A stretch of DNA of 6,525 nt from Syntrophaceae bacterium (GCA_014874425.1 JACWAG010000459.1:1-6525), one strand, 5' to 3'; numbered from the stretch's first letter, positions 1 to 6,525 are shown. Program-made: numbers and translations. The notes: a model not told the origin generated them from the letters alone.

Positions 1-1756
1 AGAAATAGGCCTGGACTCTTATGACCGCTTTTTCCCAAGCCAGGACACTATACCCACGGGCGGATTTGGAAATCTTATTGCTCTCCCCCTTCAAAACAAA
101 GCCAGGAAATTAGGGAACAGTCTTTTTTTAGATCAGGAATTTAACCTCTATCCCGACCAGTGGGCATTTCTTGCCAACATCCGGCGCATGAAACGACATG
201 AAGCTAAAATACTAGTCGAAGAAGCCATTAGACAGGGTCATGTGGTTGGCGTACGCATGGTTGTCACCGACGAAAATGAAAACGAACCATGGACAGCGCC
301 GCCTTCAAGACAGCCAAAGCCAATACCTGTCACTGGGCCGGTACCTGAAACAATCGAGCTTGTGTTGAACAACCAGATTTACGTTACCAAGGAAGGTCTG
401 TCTCCTGCTTTACGTAATCGTTTGATTCGCATAGCGGCTTTTCAAAACCCTGAGTTTTATAAGGCTCAGGCGATGCGATTCCCCACATTCGATAAGCCAC
501 GCATCATAAGTTGCTGTGAAGACTTTCCCGGTCATATAGGAATCCCTCGTGGTTGTCTTGACGAGGTTCTGGCATTGTTACGATCATTGAACGTAAGCGT
601 TAATATTAGTGACCAGAGGTTTTCCGGAAATCGAATAAACATTTTCTTCAAGGGCCGCCTCACGCCGGAACAACAGACAGCGGCAGAAAATATGCTTTCC
701 CATGAAACCGGTATCCTGGCTGCTACAACCGCTTTTGGCAAAACAGTGGTGGGGTGTAATCTAATTGCCGAACGAGGAGTCAACACGCTTGTCCTTGTGC
801 ATCGGAGGCAACTTCTCGATCAATGGATGTGCCGGTTACATGAGTTTCTTGACCTGGAGCCTGAAGGGATAGGACAAATAGGTGGAGGGAGGCGTAATCC
901 AACTGGGCGGATCGATGTTGCTATAATCCAGAGTCTTAGCAAAAAAGGAGTTGTAGATGACATCGTAGCCGAATACGGGCACTTGATTTTAGACGAGTGT
1001 CATCATGTGTCGGCTCGAAGTTTCGAGATAGTCGCCAGACAAACTAAAGCACGGTACGTTACCGGTCTATCAGCTACCGTCACCAGAAAAGATGGACATC
1101 ATCCGATTATATTTATGCATTGCGGACCAATTAGACACACAGTGGATCATCGCAAACAAGCTGCAGCTAGGCCTTTTGACCACAGGGTCATTACGCGAAA
1201 CACCAGCTTTAACCTTCCTCAATCAATTGAGGCGGATAAGTCACGGTCAATTCAGGAGATCTACTCTGCTTTGATTGCTGATGAAAGGAGAAACGAGATG
1301 ATTATCCGAGATGTTCTCGAGGCCATTAAAGATGGTCGTTCTCCGGTAGTGTTGACGGAGAGAAGGGAGCATTTGGAACATCTTGCAGGCCGACTTGATC
1401 CCATCATCAGAAATGTAATAGTGATGAAAGGTGGAGCAAGCAAGAAACAGAGAAAACTTATCGCCGAAACGATATCAAAAATTCCAGACAACGATGAAAG
1501 ACTGATACTTGCAACAGGACGTTATCTGGGTGAAGGATTTGATGACGCCCGGCTGGATACCCTGTTTCTTTCCCTTCCAGTATCATGGCGAGGCACAGTT
1601 GCGCAATATGCAGGACGCCTACATCGAATACATGAAACTAAAAGAAGAGTCATCATTTATGACTATGTAGACTTTCATGTTCCAGTGTTGGTTAAAATGT
1701 ATGAGCGACGCTGCCAAGGATACAGGTCTCTAGGCTACGAATTAGAATCACCATGA
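1..1756 (+). CDS. TOTE conflict system-type primase-helicase (AEP domain end + SF2 helicase), 5'-partial
   Basis: This is the C-terminal 584 residues of a longer protein, with codons beginning at base 2. There is no stop and no in-frame start before the internal ATG at 188, so the true start is outside the window. Residues 1-62 look like the end of the archaeo-eukaryotic primase domain of TOTE conflict proteins (YDRFFPSQDT, GGFGNLIALPLQ, YPDQWAFL). A linker and an accessory region (about 63-235) follow. Then comes an SF2 helicase: motif I TAFGKT with GKT at 246-248, motif Ia LVLVHRRQLLDQW, motif II DECH at 331-334, motif III SAT at 357-359, and motif VI QYAGRLHR at 535-542. The last residues (VKMYERRCQGYRSLGYE) resemble the usual family C-terminus, so the 3' end appears complete. 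Known for the family: predicted ATP-dependent conflict or defence proteins acting on nucleic acid. Inferred: that this copy has that role. The main AEP catalytic residues and any nuclease domain would lie upstream and cannot be assessed. The helicase call is near certain; the TOTE assignment is strong but rests on remembered family motifs. Confidence 0.92.
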   Translation, partial: EIGLDSYDRFFPSQDTIPTGGFGNLIALPLQNKARKLGNSLFLDQEFNLYPDQWAFLANIRRMKRHEAKILVEEAIRQGHVVGVRMVVTDENENEPWTAPPSRQPKPIPVTGPVPETIELVLNNQIYVTKEGLSPALRNRLIRIAAFQNPEFYKAQAMRFPTFDKPRIISCCEDFPGHIGIPRGCLDEVLALLRSLNVSVNISDQRFSGNRINIFFKGRLTPEQQTAAENMLSHETGILAATTAFGKTVVGCNLIAERGVNTLVLVHRRQLLDQWMCRLHEFLDLEPEGIGQIGGGRRNPTGRIDVAIIQSLSKKGVVDDIVAEYGHLILDECHHVSARSFEIVARQTKARYVTGLSATVTRKDGHHPIIFMHCGPIRHTVDHRKQAAARPFDHRVITRNTSFNLPQSIEADKSRSIQEIYSALIADERRNEMIIRDVLEAIKDGRSPVVLTERREHLEHLAGRLDPIIRNVIVMKGGASKKQRKLIAETISKIPDNDERLILATGRYLGEGFDDARLDTLFLSLPVSWRGTVAQYAGRLHRIHETKRRVIIYDYVDFHVPVLVKMYERRCQGYRSLGYELESP

Positions 1757-1896
1757 ATTAGCCGTCCATTCTCCAGAGTATCCACGGACAAAGGCCAGCT
1801 CAAAATCGCACGAATTGGTTTTTCGAGCAGTTTCCGATGGAGGTTTCGTTTAGAACAAGAGAGGAAGTATTGGATATCATCGAAGGGAAAAAGAGC

Positions 1897-1908
1897 CTTA
1901 ACGTTAAG
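1897..1908. promoter_or_regulatory. Perfect 12-base palindrome, possible operator
   Basis: CTTAACGTTAAG reads identically on both strands and lies 49 bases upstream of the ATG at 1958. Its position fits an operator for the downstream gene, but no convincing -35/-10 pair is visible around it and no regulator is encoded in the window. It may be chance. Confidence 0.25.
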
Positions 1909-1943
1909 CCTCGTAGCGGTAGGTGACTTTGATCGTTAGCGAT

Positions 1944-1950
1944 GAGGAGA
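1944..1950 (+). promoter_or_regulatory. Ribosome binding site for the rmuC fragment
   Basis: GAGGAGA lies 7 bases before the ATG at 1958. It is a strong Shine-Dalgarno at good spacing and fixes the start of the RmuC-like frame. It also shows that the 5' end of this truncated gene is still intact for translation. Confidence 0.75.
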
Positions 1951-1957
1951 AATAAAT

Positions 1958-2425
1958 ATGCCCTTAGCAACATTCATCGTCGTCATTCTGGTTATCATCC
2001 TGATTGGATTCGTAGCGTTCCGCCTCGTGAAGGACTCTCCAGACCGCGCCGAGTTGGCTAGATTGCAGACAAGAGATCAAGACTTTCAGAACACTACGAT
2101 ACTTTTACAGGAGAAGACGCGGACGTGTGAGTCGCTCCAGATCGAGAAGACACGGCTAGAAGCCGATTTGGCAAACGAAAGAAGGGCTACCGCGGAGAAA
2201 CTGGAATTGCTTGACGATTCGGAAGCTCGGCTCAAGACGGAATTCGAAAACCTTGCGAACAGAATTTTTGAAGACAAGGGTAAGATACTTACGGAACAGA
2301 ATCGCGAACGAATATCCGGACTACTTCAGCCATTCAAGGAGCAACTGGAGTCGTTCCCTACCAGGGTTGACGAGGTTCACCGGCAAGACACGGAGCTTCC
2401 TCCTGATTTGATGGTGAACATATGA
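1958..2425 (+). pseudogene. rmuC: Truncated RmuC (N-terminal third only)
   Basis: The open frame encodes 155 residues. Residues 4-24 form a hydrophobic helix (MPLATFIVVILVIILIGFVA), a predicted N-terminal membrane anchor. Residues about 30-100 are charged and coiled-coil-like. Residues 96-145 match the conserved start of the RmuC family (FENLANRIFEDKGK, TEQNRERISGLLQPFKEQ, then RVDEVHRQDT). RmuC proteins are usually about 400-500 residues, with a C-terminal nuclease-like domain linked to DNA recombination and limiting inversions. Here the frame leaves the family pattern after DTE, adds LPPDLMVNI and stops, so the whole nuclease-like domain is missing. The remaining 31 bases before the convergent kinase gene cannot contain it. 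The start codon and Shine-Dalgarno are intact, so a membrane-anchored coiled-coil peptide might still be made, but RmuC function is very unlikely. The family match is quite sure; whether the loss arose by deletion, island insertion or assembly error is not. Confidence 0.82.
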
Positions 2426-2456
2426 ATTGTAATAGTCCTAGAGGGTTACATTAATC

Positions 2457-5400
2457 TCAATCAGCGGTCGCTAACAAACGATCCAGTTCACCCTTCATGT
2501 CATCCATATTGTAGGGTTTGTGCAACACACCGGCAGGACGTTGACCTGGAAAGCTCTGCATTACAACATCCTCAGTGTACCCGCTGCAAAGTATAACCTT
2601 AACATCCGGCTTTATCCGTATAAGTTCCCCGAAAGCTTCAACTCCATTCATTTTGGGCATCTTGAAGTCGAGCATAACCAGATCAATTTCATTCAGGCGC
2701 TCTCGAAAAACACTCACTCCTTCCTCGCCATCAACAGCGACAATCGTGTTGTAGCCCAATACCTCAAGACGCTTAACAGAAAGATCCCGAACCCCCGCCT
2801 CGTCCTCAACTATGAGAATTGTCTTGTTTCGGGTAACAATATCAGTCGCGGAAACCTGGGGCTCAGCTAAGTCCATGGCTTGAACTGATGACACATGAGC
2901 CTCTTTCAACACTGGAAACAAAACACGAATTGTTGTTCCCTCTCCAACTCCGCTATCCACTATTATGGCGCCATGATGACTTTTTACTATACCCAGCGCC
3001 TCTGCCATGCCCAGACCACGACCCCAGAATTTTGTACTGAAAAATGGATCAAAAAGCTGGCGCTGAGTCTCAGCGTCCATGCCGCAACCAGTGTCTGAAA
3101 CCTCTAGAAACACAAATCGACCGGGTTCGGGATGTTTTAGCGGGCAACTAAGGCTCAAATACTCCGTGTCGCAGTCCATGACTCCCGTAGAAAATCGCGC
3201 CTCGCCGTCCTTATCCCCAATCGCCTCACAGGCGTTGACTAGAATATTCCTTAACAAACTTCGTATTTGCTCTGGATCTCCCTTAATGTTTGGAAGTGAG
3301 TTGAAGCTTTCAGAGATCAGTGTGATATTTTTGGGAAGACCCAATTTCAGTTGGCTGAGATTGCTGGTCAAAAACTCGTTGAGATCCAAGTTCACAGGGG
3401 AATACAAGACATTGCCCGTGTAGACCTGCATCTTGCGAGAGAGTTCCGCTGATTGTTTGGCCGCCTCGACCGCGTTCTGAATGCTCGGTTTGACCCCCGA
3501 ATCGGGAGCCAGGTCCATAAGGGCCAGTTCCAGGTTGCCCAACACTACTGCTAACTGGTTGTTAAAATCATGTGCGATACCTCCAGCCATCACTGCGAGA
3601 CTCTCGAGCTTCTGCGTATGGAGTAGCTTACGCTCCATCTGCAGTCGTTCTCGTTCCAAACGTTCGCGGTCGGTAATGTCATGGATTATTGAAAAGAGCT
3701 GAAGAGCCCCATTCTGCTCAATCGTGGAGGAGTGAACTTCCACCGTGCGAACTTTTCCATTGGCAAGTCGGTGCGGAAAAATGAAGTAGTTGCGCTGCTC
3801 TTTTAGAATCAAATTACGAGTGGCTTCGACCTGCTCAGGGGGCAAGGCATTAATATCCTGTATAAACATTGAAAGTAACTGAGACTTCGTGTAACCATAG
3901 AATTGTTCCGCAGCCTTGTTCGCATCCAGTATTTTACCAGTCACGGGTTCGATCAGGAGCATCACTGCGCTGTGCTTTTCGAACATCCCACGAAACCGCC
4001 CTTCGCTCTCACGCAGTGCCTCCTCTGTCTTTTTCCGATCGGTAATGTCTCTGGCAATGGACTGAAATCCGACAATAGTGTCCTTTTCCATAAGAAGTTG
4101 AGTCTTCTGGCCGTACCACCTCGTTTCACCGCTTTTTGTCACAAAGGGAAATTCGTAATAAGTATCGGGAATTTGCTTTAGAAACTGGCGACTATAGAAT
4201 CGACTGACATGCCCTCTGTATTCGTCAGGAATGAATTCCAGGTAATTCCTGCCGATGAGTTCTTCCTGAGAATATTGAATATGTTGAAGGCCTGCAGGGT
4301 TTACAAAGGTGAATCTCCCGCCAGGATTAGTGGTATAGACAATGTCATAGGCGTTTTGGACCAGACGCCGATATTTCTCTTCACTTTTCCTTAGTTCCTC
4401 CTCGGCCTTCTTGCGTTCAGTGACATCAAGCGTTGTTCCCGTTAACCGCTGAGGTCTGCCTTCCTTGTCATATTCTACCACCTTGCCTCGGTCCTGAATC
4501 CATTTCCATTCACCGGACTTGGTTCGCATTCTATATTCGGCCTCGTAAAAAGGAAGTCGCCCTGAGAGATGCCCGTTCAAAGCTTCTGAAACATTTTCCC
4601 AATCGTCTGGGTGGACGGCTCTTTTCCATGTACGAATGTGGGCATCCAGCTCATCTAACTCATATCCCAACATTTGTGTAGTCCTGTCGGCCCAAACACC
4701 CAGGCCGGTCTTTAGGTTCCAGTCCCACAACCCCAGCGCTCCTCCCTCTAAAGCTAGCCCCAAGCGCTGTTCACTCTCACGAAGGGCCAATTCCACTTGC
4801 TTACGCTCGGTGATGTCTTCGAAGATCCCGATCACACCAATGATTCGCCCTTGACTGTCGTGAAATGGCACCTTGATAGTATGCGCCCACCGCTCTTCAC
4901 CGGCGAGTAGATAGGGTTCTTCAATGTCCTTAACCATACCGGTAGACATACAATCCCGGTCGTCGGCACGGTAAGCTTCAGCCAGTTCGGAGGGATGAAA
5001 ATCGAAGTCGTCCTTGCCTACGATTTTTTCCGGGGTAGTCCCGAGGTCCGAGGCGTAGTTTCCATTACAAGAAAGGTAGATAGAATTGCGGTCTTTGATG
5101 AAAATACGTTGTGGAAGGTGCTCGATGAGACTGCGATGGCGCTCTTCGGTATCACGTAACGCCTCTTCAGCGGTTTTTCGCTCAGTGATGTCTCTTACGA
5201 TCCCTAAAAAATATGTGTTTCCATTCAAAGTAAGAGCATTTATTGACACTTCTGCGTCAAAGGGCGACCCGTCTTTACGACAATGTTTCCAATAAAATGT
5301 CTGCGGACCTGAACCTGAGGCGGCATAAATGTATTTGAGCGCCTTTTCCGTCGAGTCAGCGCCATCTGGTTGCTTGTCAGGCGAAAATTCCGTCGGCGAA

Positions 5401-6383
5401 TGACCTACTATATCTTTTTCTTGCTCGCACCCAAAAATTTGAAGCGCCTTTGAATTGCATTCAATGAATTTCGGACCATCGGACAGCAATATGGCGTCAT
5501 TAGCAGTCTCGAATAGAGTACGAAATCTTTGCTCACTCGATCGTAATGCCTCCTCTGTCTTCTTCCGATCAGTGATATCATGAATGACTGAAAAGAGCAG
5601 AAAGGCTCCATTGTGTTCAATCGGGGAGGTGTGCACTTCCACCGTGCGAATTTCCCCATTGGCAAGTCGGTGCGGGAAAATAGCGTAGTTGCAATGCCCC
5701 TTTACAGCCAAAAGGCGTAAAGATTCGACCTCGGCCGGAGGTAAGATATTTATCTCTCGGATGTACATCGAGCGTAGCTGGGACATCGTGTAACCGTAGA
5801 ATCGCTCAGCAGCCTTGTTCGCATCAACTATTTTACCCCCCACTGGTTCGATCAGGAGCATGACGGCGCTGTGTCTTTCAAACATCCCACGAAACCTCTC
5901 TTCACTGTTTCGGAGCGCCTCGTCTACCCGTTTACGTTCGGTAATATCGGCTGCAAGACACAAACCTGCGGGTCGCCCTTCCCACATGATCAAGGCTGAA
6001 CTCATCTCCGCCCACTTCACGGTGCCGTCCTTGGATACAAATCTGAACTCATACAGAAAGGGGGAGTTGTCACCTTGTAGTCGGCGAATGTGGTATTGGT
6101 TAACCATGTCCCGATCATCCGGGTGAACAAAGGTTTCAATGGCCTGAGAGGCCAAACCTTCTTCTTTTGAATATCCGGTCAGCTCTGTAGCAGTCTGGTT
6201 TACAAACTTGATCCATCCGTCTTGGATTATGAAAATAGCTTCACTGGCCTTGTTAACTATCTCACGATATATTAACGCCTCTTCATTCAACGACATTTGA
6301 ACAGCCTCGAATTCAGCTACCTTACGGCGGATCTCGTTTAATTCATCAATAAGCTGGTCCTGGGTCTTTTCATGATCTTGCAT
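2457..6383 (-). CDS. Seven-PAS hybrid sensor histidine kinase/response regulator
   Basis: This 1308-residue protein has no signal peptide or membrane segment, so it should sense a cytosolic signal. Order: a charged, helical N-terminus (1-36); PAS domains at about 40-150, 161-273, 284-402, 412-527, 538-657 (PAS_3-like, with HPDDW), 668-783 and 794-906; a HisKA dimerisation helix with H-box GGIAHDFNN and phospho-acceptor His938; an HATPase domain with N-box Asn1050 (NILVNACEA), G1 box DTGCGM (1097-1102), F box FDPFFSTK (1111-1118) and G2 box GRGLGM (1121-1126); and a C-terminal receiver domain (about 1187-1304) with Glu1193/Asp1194, phospho-acceptor Asp1239, Ser1267 and Lys1289. Every residue needed for autophosphorylation and transfer to the receiver is present. 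Each PAS ends in a D-I/V-T-E/D-R motif leading into an EEALRxSE helix. There is no DNA-binding or other output domain, so phosphate probably passes to an HPt protein or regulator elsewhere. The ATG start is supported by a strong Shine-Dalgarno. The sensed ligand cannot be told from sequence. Confidence 0.96.
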   Translation of the reverse strand: MQDHEKTQDQLIDELNEIRRKVAEFEAVQMSLNEEALIYREIVNKASEAIFIIQDGWIKFVNQTATELTGYSKEEGLASQAIETFVHPDDRDMVNQYHIRRLQGDNSPFLYEFRFVSKDGTVKWAEMSSALIMWEGRPAGLCLAADITERKRVDEALRNSEERFRGMFERHSAVMLLIEPVGGKIVDANKAAERFYGYTMSQLRSMYIREINILPPAEVESLRLLAVKGHCNYAIFPHRLANGEIRTVEVHTSPIEHNGAFLLFSVIHDITDRKKTEEALRSSEQRFRTLFETANDAILLSDGPKFIECNSKALQIFGCEQEKDIVGHSPTEFSPDKQPDGADSTEKALKYIYAASGSGPQTFYWKHCRKDGSPFDAEVSINALTLNGNTYFLGIVRDITERKTAEEALRDTEERHRSLIEHLPQRIFIKDRNSIYLSCNGNYASDLGTTPEKIVGKDDFDFHPSELAEAYRADDRDCMSTGMVKDIEEPYLLAGEERWAHTIKVPFHDSQGRIIGVIGIFEDITERKQVELALRESEQRLGLALEGGALGLWDWNLKTGLGVWADRTTQMLGYELDELDAHIRTWKRAVHPDDWENVSEALNGHLSGRLPFYEAEYRMRTKSGEWKWIQDRGKVVEYDKEGRPQRLTGTTLDVTERKKAEEELRKSEEKYRRLVQNAYDIVYTTNPGGRFTFVNPAGLQHIQYSQEELIGRNYLEFIPDEYRGHVSRFYSRQFLKQIPDTYYEFPFVTKSGETRWYGQKTQLLMEKDTIVGFQSIARDITDRKKTEEALRESEGRFRGMFEKHSAVMLLIEPVTGKILDANKAAEQFYGYTKSQLLSMFIQDINALPPEQVEATRNLILKEQRNYFIFPHRLANGKVRTVEVHSSTIEQNGALQLFSIIHDITDRERLERERLQMERKLLHTQKLESLAVMAGGIAHDFNNQLAVVLGNLELALMDLAPDSGVKPSIQNAVEAAKQSAELSRKMQVYTGNVLYSPVNLDLNEFLTSNLSQLKLGLPKNITLISESFNSLPNIKGDPEQIRSLLRNILVNACEAIGDKDGEARFSTGVMDCDTEYLSLSCPLKHPEPGRFVFLEVSDTGCGMDAETQRQLFDPFFSTKFWGRGLGMAEALGIVKSHHGAIIVDSGVGEGTTIRVLFPVLKEAHVSSVQAMDLAEPQVSATDIVTRNKTILIVEDEAGVRDLSVKRLEVLGYNTIVAVDGEEGVSVFRERLNEIDLVMLDFKMPKMNGVEAFGELIRIKPDVKVILCSGYTEDVVMQSFPGQRPAGVLHKPYNMDDMKGELDRLLATAD
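3666..4004 (-). repeat. Duplicated PAS unit, copy B (PAS domain 7 of the kinase)
   Basis: This encodes kinase residues 794-906 and is the partner of copy A, offset by exactly 1899 bases (633 codons). It is the PAS directly before the HisKA helix, so it is placed to relay signal to the kinase core. Differences from copy A cluster in the middle of the domain (residues about 835-865), the region between the first helices and the final strands. Confidence 0.85.
3996..5948 (-). repeat. Six 54-base inter-PAS linker repeats
   Basis: Six copies of one linker motif, roughly D-I-T-E/D-R-K-x-x-E-x-A/E-L-R-x-S/T-E-x-R, join successive PAS domains. They encode residues 146-163, 269-286, 398-415, 523-540, 653-670 and 779-796 (DNA 5895-5948, 5526-5579, 5139-5192, 4764-4817, 4374-4427, 3996-4049). 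Start-to-start spacing is 369-390 bases. They are predicted short signalling helices and are coding repeats inside one gene, not an intergenic array. A seventh, diverged copy (DITDRERLERERLQ) leads into HisKA. Confidence 0.8.
5565..5903 (-). repeat. Duplicated PAS unit, copy A (PAS domain 2 of the kinase)
   Basis: This stretch encodes kinase residues 161-273. Aligned by hand and without gaps to the copy at 3666-4004, 83 of 113 residues are identical (about 73%). Shared runs include HSAVMLLIEP, IFPHRLANG and RTVEV. The DNA is also visibly similar, for example around 'ggcaagtcggtgcgg' in both. No other pair of PAS domains in the protein is this close. Confidence 0.85.
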
Positions 6384-6390
6384 GGTAGGC

Positions 6391-6397
6391 TCCTCCT
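6391..6397 (-). promoter_or_regulatory. Ribosome binding site for the PAS kinase
   Basis: On the minus strand AGGAGGA lies 7 bases before the ATG at 6383-6381. This near-perfect Shine-Dalgarno fixes the start codon of the kinase and implies efficient initiation. Confidence 0.8.
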
Positions 6398-6426
6398 GAC
6401 CGGAAGCTATGCATGTTAGGGGTGGG

Positions 6427-6449
6427 AGGGCTTGAGTATACCAAGCCTT
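6427..6449. promoter_or_regulatory. Inverted repeat at the expected start of the kinase leader
   Basis: GGCTTG (6429-6434) and CAAGCC (6442-6447) are perfect inverted arms around the 7-base spacer AGTATAC. One G.T and one A-T pair extend them to 8 positions. The element lies just downstream of the predicted transcription start, where it could be a repressor operator or form a small hairpin at the 5' end of the mRNA. There is no U-run, so it is not an intrinsic terminator. Confidence 0.35.
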
Positions 6450-6458
6450 AGTATTAGC

Positions 6459-6486
6459 TATCTAGGAGAAGTAAGGCAACTGTCAA
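6459..6486 (-). promoter_or_regulatory. Putative sigma-70-type promoter of the PAS kinase
   Basis: On the minus strand a perfect TTGACA (6486-6481) is followed after 16 bases by TAGATA (6464-6459), which matches 3 of 6 positions of the -10 consensus. Transcription would start near 6452, leaving a leader of about 68 bases before the ATG. The -35 box is convincing; the -10 is weak, so the promoter may need an activator or use another -10. Confidence 0.45.
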
Positions 6487-6525
6487 GTTAATTTATGTTC
6501 ATGCACGTAATTCCCATAACGTCCA

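Larger units (their letters stand above)
1757..1957. other. Intergenic region between the TOTE gene and truncated rmuC
   Basis: These 201 bases hold no recognisable gene and no rho-independent terminator. Frame 1 is open from 1762 to a TGA at 1924-1926 (54 codons). Its only ATG is at 1837, giving a 29-residue product beginning MEVSFRTREEVLDIIEGKK. No Shine-Dalgarno precedes that ATG, so it is more likely chance or the tail of a degraded gene than an expressed peptide. The region also holds a perfect 12-base palindrome and a small 4-base-arm inverted repeat (ATCG, TTAG loop, CGAT, 1932-1943) just before the next ribosome binding site. Both + strand genes could be cotranscribed across it, but this cannot be decided from sequence. 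Confidence 0.6.

Noticed and set aside
188..190. ATG as the start of the helicase gene
   Set aside because: The frame is open back to base 2 and the upstream residues match the AEP domain of the same protein family; no Shine-Dalgarno precedes this ATG.
532..786. Minus-strand open frame of 84 codons inside the helicase gene
   Set aside because: It lies wholly antisense to conserved helicase sequence and resembles no family; it is a shadow frame.
1757..1800. Rho-independent terminator after the TOTE gene
   Set aside because: Only a 4-base GTCC/GGAC pairing with a long loop could be found, and no T-tract follows it.
2211..2411. Plus-strand open frame of 66 codons overlapping the rmuC fragment
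   Set aside because: It overlaps the RmuC family match in another frame. Only its last six codons are of possible interest, as a frameshift scar.
2426..2456. Bidirectional terminator between the convergent genes
   Set aside because: The 31 bases contain no stem with a GC-rich arm and no T-run on either strand.
1757..2456. Insertion sequence or attachment site at the rmuC break
   Set aside because: No terminal inverted repeats, target duplication, transposase/integrase sequence or tRNA end is visible.
2520..2870. Plus-strand open frame of 116 codons opposite the receiver domain
   Set aside because: It is antisense to the strongly conserved receiver and linker of the kinase, with no credible start signal or family resemblance. 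The other plus-strand frames between 2895 and 6126 were rejected for the same reason.
3996..5948. Regularly spaced repeats at 369-390 bases as a CRISPR or tandem-repeat array
   Set aside because: The repeats are in-frame coding copies of the inter-PAS helix, diverged at synonymous sites, and spaced by whole PAS domains.

Overview
The window holds three protein-coding loci and no RNA genes, CRISPR array or recognisable insertion sequence. The style suggests a Gram-negative environmental bacterium of mid G+C. The many-PAS soluble hybrid kinase with the 'KTQDQLIDELNEIR' type of N-terminus reminds me of Desulfobacterota (former Deltaproteobacteria). This is an inference from recollected family style, not from a marker gene.

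Left part (1-1756, + strand): the 3' portion of a large gene whose start lies outside the window. The reading frame is open from base 2. It encodes the end of an archaeo-eukaryotic-type primase (AEP) domain followed by a complete superfamily 2 helicase. This is the arrangement of the 'TOTE conflict system' primase-helicase proteins, which are predicted nucleic-acid-directed defence or conflict genes. The first in-frame ATG, at 188, is internal and should not be taken as the start.

Middle (1757-2456): a 201-base gap carrying an unassigned open stretch and a 12-base perfect palindrome. It is followed by a short gene (1958-2425) that matches the N-terminal third of RmuC (membrane anchor plus coiled coil) but lacks the RmuC nuclease-like domain. 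It is best read as a truncated rmuC. A defence-type gene next to a broken housekeeping gene is what the edge of a genomic island often looks like, but no island boundary is actually visible.

Right part (2457-6383, - strand, convergent with the other two): one very large gene for a cytosolic hybrid sensor histidine kinase with seven PAS domains, HisKA, HATPase and a C-terminal receiver domain. All phosphorelay residues are present. PAS domains 2 and 7 are about 73% identical by hand alignment, and the six inter-PAS linkers are repeats of one motif, so the gene appears to have grown by internal duplication. Its upstream region (6384-6525) has a strong Shine-Dalgarno, a perfect TTGACA -35 box with a weaker -10, and an inverted repeat close to the expected transcription start.

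Nothing in the sequence ties the kinase functionally to the TOTE gene; the two are convergent and separately transcribed. The TOTE gene is the most interesting item, and its missing 5' part and left-hand neighbours are needed to judge it.
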